64,000 nucleotides of DNA, taken from positions 22,729,538 to 22,793,537 of the forward strand of contig CM077152.1 in assembly GCA_039583875.1 (NCBI GenBank), in the 5' to 3' direction. This document shows positions 59,211-64,000 of this stretch, piece by piece. Source of the stretch: Platanthera guangdongensis (lineage: Eukaryota; Streptophyta; Magnoliopsida; Asparagales; Orchidaceae). The translations under genes were made by a program, and so were the position numbers. Positions within the stretch are counted from its first letter, which is position 1; every line of letters starts with the position of its first letter. The notes beneath the pieces are model-generated. The model ran no database searches. It worked only from the letters and a program-made list of their open reading frames with translations, and was not told where the DNA came from.

Positions 59211-60326
59211 TGTTGAAACCGAAAAATCGGTCTCACATGGAGTTCGACCCTTGGGGAAGGGGTGACCGCGCACCTACAACCCTCAAGCAAACGATCTAGG
59301 CACAAGACTAGGAACACAAGGGACAGACCCAAGGTCTCAGCGTGGAGGACCCGCCGCATACCCGGAAGACTAACCAACTCTTCCCCTCCCAAGCCAAGGC
59401 TGAGCTAAGGCACCTTCGGAGGGCTCTCTTGGCCGACCGGAACATCCAAGGAGGATCTCGAGATCCACTCCCAAACTAGAGGTGCCACCTCGGGTCCATG
59501 TAAAGTGCTCCCGCCTGCCTTACTATTGGCGCCAAACCGCCCAGCAGCCCTACTCTACGCAGCCCCAATTGGGCCGCCAATAGCGGAACTCCGCTACTCT
59601 GAAAGGATGGCAACGGGCCATCATGGGCTTCCCGGCATCTATACCTCGGGGCCCACACGGGGGGAGCGGTTCACGAACACGCCGCTCGCCCAGGACAGGA
59701 GTAAACCGCATATCCATAGAGCATCACAGATATACACAGCCTAAAAAAAATATTCAGGAATATAAATTCCATACTCGGCTCGCAGGCCGGAAATATAAAC
59801 AAAAGGCCTTCGAGGGCCAGCACAAGTTTGGGCTTAAGCCCGCTACTCCCCGCCTGGTACTGCAACACCTGTACGCCAACGTCTCGACGAGCGGCGGCCA
59901 ACTAGTCATCGGTCGGCTAACGGAAGCGGACCAAACATATTGCGCACACCCCCTTTTTGGGGCTTGTGGCGCGCATTCCCTGCAAGCGGCTAAATAAACA
60001 ACTTCCTCGGAGTCTTCTCCGGGAACCCCAGAACATCACCAATCCGGCTCACACGTCCGGATGGGCTTCACACAGCATGCCTAAACCCGTACTCGCGCTT
60101 CCGGGTGCTAATGCAATTAACTGCGGGGACGTACACGTCAACCCGTCGGGGAGCTCCCTTCCCCCCACCTGTTGGTGGAGAGGGGCTTCCGTGCAAATAT
60201 GGAAACTGAAGGCTTCACATGCCTAAGTTGAAACATCGTTACCCTTGTCGCGTGTTTGGCGGCGGGGACGGGAGAGGAGCTCCGAGTCGATCCTACTGCA
60301 TGCGGTCGCGTCGGCGTTCGATCTTC

Positions 60327-60426
60327 ACTCCAGGCCGAGCCTCGCTCCAGGCCGAGCCTCGCTCCAGGCCGAGCCTCGCTCCAGGCCGAGCCTCGCTCCA
60401 GGCCGAGCCTCGCTCCAGGCCGAGCT
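60327..60426. repeat. 17-bp tandem repeat, six units
   Basis: Unit CTCCAGGCCGAGCCTCG. It creates long spurious frames on both strands (for example GLERGSAWSEARPGAR). Confidence 0.95.
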
Positions 60427-60899
60427 TGTTTCCACCTCGGGGAAGGTCGAGGTGTGCTGCTCCCGGCCGGGAAAAATAGAGGGATGCGGGGCTCGGGTAC
60501 CTCCTCCGAGCGGCGACCGCCATCACTCGTGCTTAGTCTTGCCTTCACAAGAGCAGAGTCTGTTGCTCCTCTTCTGATTTTCACCCAGCAAGAGAAGCTG
60601 TATCTGATCACCGCGGTGAGTTTAACCAGCACAAAAGACGGAGACCGGCTCCCTGATTCAGCTTCGTGAAAACCAGGTTCGTCGTTCTTTATAACTCCAC
60701 CGTTGTATAATGGAGCCTCCGGTTGCTGCTTGCACTCAGTATGTGCAAAATAATCATACCGAGCTCCCTCATAGTCGGCCGCAGGAGCTACTGCGAGGTT
60801 TGAACCAGTGAAAGCCCACTGCAAAATTATAGGAAAGAGGAGAGAGAACCTCATGGGGAGACAACCCCTCATTCGTGCCCTTGCTTGGGCGGTGGCCGG

Positions 60900-61110
60900 A
60901 GAGAGATAGAGGGGGCGGCGGCGGCGTTGTCTTGTCGGCGACGAGAGAGAAGGGGAAAGGGGCGGCCGGCTCCCGCTTTGCCGGCGACGGGAGAGAAGGG
61001 GAAAGGGGCGGCCATCTTCTTTCGCTCCAGCCGACGAGAGAGAGAGAGAGAGCGAGAGGGGGAGGGGGCGGCTGTGCCCTGCTTCAAGCCGACGGGAGAG
61101 AAGCGCCGGG
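60900..61110. repeat. ~60-bp degenerate tandem repeat, about four units
   Basis: Units share CCGACG(A/G)GAGAGA, GGGGAAAGGGGCGGC and an intervening C/T-rich part. Includes a (GA)n run near 61030. Confidence 0.75.
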
Positions 61111-61349
61111 GCCGCGTCGGGCTGCTGCTCCCTGAAAACCTAAAACCCCCCCGGCTCCTATTTCTTCTTTCTTTCTTTTTTCTGCTCCAGCCCATGCCCC
61201 GAGCCCCCCACCTTTTTTATCTTCTTCCTTTTTTCTTTCCTTTTATTCTCTCTCCCCCCCAGCTTTTCTCTCTCTTTTCTTTTATTTCCCTGCCACCTCC
61301 CGTGATACCTGCTGCCCCCCCCCTCTCTTATCACCTCCTTTTTTTTTTA

Positions 61350-61436
61350 TATCCAAATCTATAATATATACATAATATATTATTATATATATTATAATAT
61401 AACATATAATATATACATATATATATTGTATATAAA
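61350..61436. repeat. AT-rich simple sequence
   Basis: Irregular TATATAATATA run near the end of the nested LTR. Confidence 0.85.
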
Positions 61437-61572
61437 TTAAGAACCCATGCGCATAGAACCTCCGCACGCACGCACGAGTACCCGCGCGGGGTCGCACCGA
61501 CTCGTCGCCCACAACGCGCCTCTAGGCTGATTTTTGGGGAGGGTCCCACTCGCCCGGCTACGGGGTTGTACA

Positions 61573-61772
61573 GTTGTACTGGACTTTCGTGTATCTATTG
61601 TAACAGGCATATCTAGTATATGTGTAACTGATCGTGTAATAAATGTAGAAATGGAATAAAAAGCTTGGTGTATATTCTTTGTACTTTGCATTGTGATGTT
61701 CTGTGACACTTTTATTCAAAACTGTTGTTCTATCCTTGATTCAGTTGAAGAGCACAGGATTTGGGTCTCTAC
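61573..61772 (+). mobile_element. LTR 1, last part (R-U5)
   Basis: Continues LTR 1 after the nested insertion. Two AATAAA signals (about 61640 and 61655). It ends GGGTCTCTACA before the primer-binding site. The excised LTR would be about 2.15 kb. Confidence 0.88.
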
Positions 61773-61946
61773 AAATTGGTATCAGAGGGACAAGTTTTCA
61801 ATTAATTGTGTCACAGATAGTACAAAGACATTACACGAATAACCCACTATTCAAGCATATTCCAGTTGACGCCGACAGGCGAATTCCGACGACCGTAACG
61901 CTCAAGTTAGTTTTCGGGGATGAAAACTCTTTTAATGGGGACGATT
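61773..61946 (+). mobile_element. Minimal internal region (174 bp) of the large-LTR element
   Basis: Holds only the primer-binding site, ~100 bp of unknown sequence, the pol-end wording TTTTCGGGGATGAAAACTC and a purine-rich tract before LTR 2. Gag-pol is completely missing. Confidence 0.85.
61776..61791 (+). other. Primer-binding site, initiator tRNA-Met type
   Basis: TGGTATCAGAGGGACA, three bases after the LTR end. Confidence 0.85.
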
Positions 61947-64000
61947 TGTGACAACCCAAAATTTCACGCACATAATTTACTTTATTGATGATGAAAAAGG
62001 CAATACAATATTTTTTTCTCGAGATTTAATTTTTTTCACATTTTTCGTTTCATTTAATTTTATTTATTGTGTGCCAATAGTAATTTCAAATGGGCTTATA
62101 TATTTATATGGGCTAGTTTTTTTTTCCTTTGGGCTGATTTAAATATGTGGGCTGGATGTTTTGCTGGCTGGTTATGATGGGCTGGCTGATATGTATGCTG
62201 GTTATGGATAGTGCTGGCTGAGATTTGGCTTGTGTGGGAAGAGATGTTGACACTTGGTTGTTTGAGGTTTGACTTTTGGCTGTTGTGGTTTAGTTACTTT
62301 GACACTTGGCTTGTGTTTAGACACTTGGTTGTGGAGTTTTGACACTTGGTGTTGGCTGAAATATGTTGGGATGTATGTGGTGACACCTAGCTGAGTTACC
62401 AACTCCAATTTGGCTTCTTCTTGCCTCTTCATCGCCCCTACTCTTCTTTAAATATTCAGTGGATTCTCCTCTCTTCTCTCATTTTCTGGTTGCTTCTTGC
62501 TGCTGTTCTGAGAGGCTACTCCCTACTTACCCCTCTTCTTTTCCGGAATTGCTGCTGCTTCTTCTTCCTCTATCGGAGCTGCTGCTGCCTTCTTCTTCTT
62601 CTGCTAGGGCTGCTGCTTCTTCTTCCTCTGCCGGAGCTGCTGCTTGCTCCTCTTCTTTGCTGCTCCTTGCTGCCCCGAGCGGCTGATCTGTGCTGGAAGC
62701 TTGCTGCTGCACTCTCTCCTCCTCCTTCTTTCTCCTCTTTTGTTGGTTAGTTTATTACTTTTATGGTTATTTTGAAAATATGTTTCGTGCTGATTTTAGG
62801 CCGCCTTGTCACTGTTTTTATGGCTGTTTTATGTCCTGTTTGGGCTGATTTTTTTCACGGTTGATACATTAGTTTTAGGGCTGTTTTTTAGCTAAAAAGT
62901 GACTGTTTTCGTGTTGTTTTTGAGCTGCTGTAAGGCTGTTTATTGGCTTACCTTTTTTGTATATTGCTGGACATCCCTTTATGGGGACGGGACGTCCATT
63001 TTGGGGGCTGGTTTGAGCTCATTGCGAGGCATATTTATGGCTGTCCGGCAAGATATAAAATCAGATTTTGGCCTTTCCGGTTTATCGTTTCTGTTTTCCG
63101 ATGATTTTGCGAATCTTTCTAAATCTTTTGTACTTTTCGCTACGAACTCCAAGTGACGCAACCCAATAAACGTGCGTATAATTTCAGCGGTTCCCAAGAC
63201 TTCAAAAACAGAGGATAGCGTCGCAAGGAAATCGTGACGGAAATGCGAATAAAGGCAAAGTTGTGGTGAGTTTCTTATTTCTTGAATTAGTTATTCACTT
63301 ACTTTCTTATTCTGTTGTATTTTATGAAATACACAAGTGTCTGTGCATATGAGTTTAACTCATTAAGATATCACTGTGAGATAAAACGTGGGCAAGGGAA
63401 AAATATGAAAGCGCTATATTTATTTCTGAGGGGATCGGTTTATTATAAACTCTTATTCATGACAAGATAAAATTCAGTTAAAACTCTGCATGGGGAAATG
63501 TGATGGTTTCAAATCCAATGATGTGGAGGCATCCACTGATGGTTTCACTAGTAGGGGTGAGCCTACAATTACGTCCTTCGGGGGCGGGGCCCAATTCATG
63601 TTTGCATCACCGGAGCATTTCCTATTTTATGTAACTTAAATTAAGGGGAAATTAAGAGTTCAGCTTTGAGAACAAAATTATTAATTATTGTATTGTATGC
63701 ATATTGATAGTATTCTCGTTGTTTGCGTGTACAACATTTCAAGAAATATTTATCTCACATAGTCATAATTTTTATGACTAATCCAAAGTGGACACATTTT
63801 GTTTTAGACAACATGACCAACTCCAAGCAAAACACGCAGGATCGTGGCAGCTGAACTGGTAAAAGCAATAATTGAAGCCCGGAATTGGCATAAAGCTCGT
63901 TGTACTGGACTTTCGTGTATCTATTGTAACAAGCATATTTAGTATATGTGTAACTGATCGTGTAATAAATGCAGAAATGGAATAAAAAACTTGGTGTATG
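61947..64000 (+). mobile_element. LTR 2 of the large-LTR element, cut by the window end
   Basis: Near-identical to LTR 1 without the nested insertion. By comparison about 100 bp lie beyond the window. Confidence 0.9.

Larger units (their letters stand above)
59211..61572 (+). mobile_element. LTR-like insertion of 2362 bp nested in LTR 1, with GTTGT target duplication
   Basis: Starts TGTTGAAACCGAAAAATCGG and ends GGGGTTGTACA, flanked by GTTGT (59206-59210 and 61573-61577). The undisturbed site is seen in LTR 2 at about 63898-63902. The first 250 bp and the end match the 768-bp solo LTR at 45076-45843. No gag-pol was found. Frames inside are repeat-driven. Confidence 0.88.

Noticed and set aside
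60138..60872. 244-codon minus-strand frame
   Set aside because: It owes much of its length to the 17-bp tandem array (17 is not a multiple of 3, but all frames stay open) and lies wholly inside an LTR-like insertion.

Overview
The window is nuclear DNA of a flowering plant. The evidence is plant LTR retrotransposons primed by initiator tRNA-Met, Tourist-like MITEs, CACTA, Helitron and hAT traces, an RTE-type LINE, plastid ycf2 DNA inserted in the nucleus, an endogenous plant pararetrovirus, and two small pieces of ordinary plant genes with GT-AG introns. Nothing suggests bacterial or operon organisation. I cannot name the species. Almost all the sequence is transposable-element debris, much of it nested, and there is one 500-base assembly gap (38436-38935).

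Layout. 1-1098 is the 3' end of a Ty3/gypsy chromovirus (chromodomain, polypurine tract, LTR). It lies against a minus-strand first exon (1313-1476) of a probable DUF639-family gene. 1.7-5.1 kb holds a repeated AT-rich element, a 33-bp minisatellite, a GC-rich hairpin array around a (TA)n tract, and a tRNA-like sequence. 5.1-17 kb carries several MITEs, two related LTR-like copies, a copia gag scrap and a single CACTA end. 18.9-20.1 kb is a ycf2 fragment of plastid origin split by an 815-bp element with an 8-bp target duplication. 21.7-22.3 kb is an RTE LINE 3' end. 23.5-31.6 kb is a deleted gypsy-type LTR element whose 5' side carries three tandem copies of an ~840-bp promoter-like unit.

32.6-38.4 kb is an endogenous caulimovirid on the minus strand. 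It has three overlapping ORFs in badnavirus/tungrovirus style and two head-to-tail copies of its promoter/leader region. 39.1-41.9 kb has Helitron termini and a possible Helitron ORF. 41.9-43.3 kb holds two exons of a chloroplast-type RRM protein with a copia-like LTR in the following intron. 45-48 kb has a solo LTR, a MITE and an array of an ACTCGACGAAT motif.

48.1-52.6 kb is a ~2.24-kb tandem duplication carrying hAT transposase and copia fragments. 52.1-56.8 kb is a decayed Ty1/copia element with its 5' LTR. 57.3 kb to the end is an LTR element with ~2.15-kb LTRs and only 174 bp between them; its first LTR is split by a 2362-bp LTR-like insertion with a perfect 5-bp target duplication.

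No functional pathway is encoded. The most informative parts are the endogenous pararetrovirus and the nested insertions with readable target-site duplications. All similarity statements come from reading the sequence by eye and from remembered family features; no database search was run.
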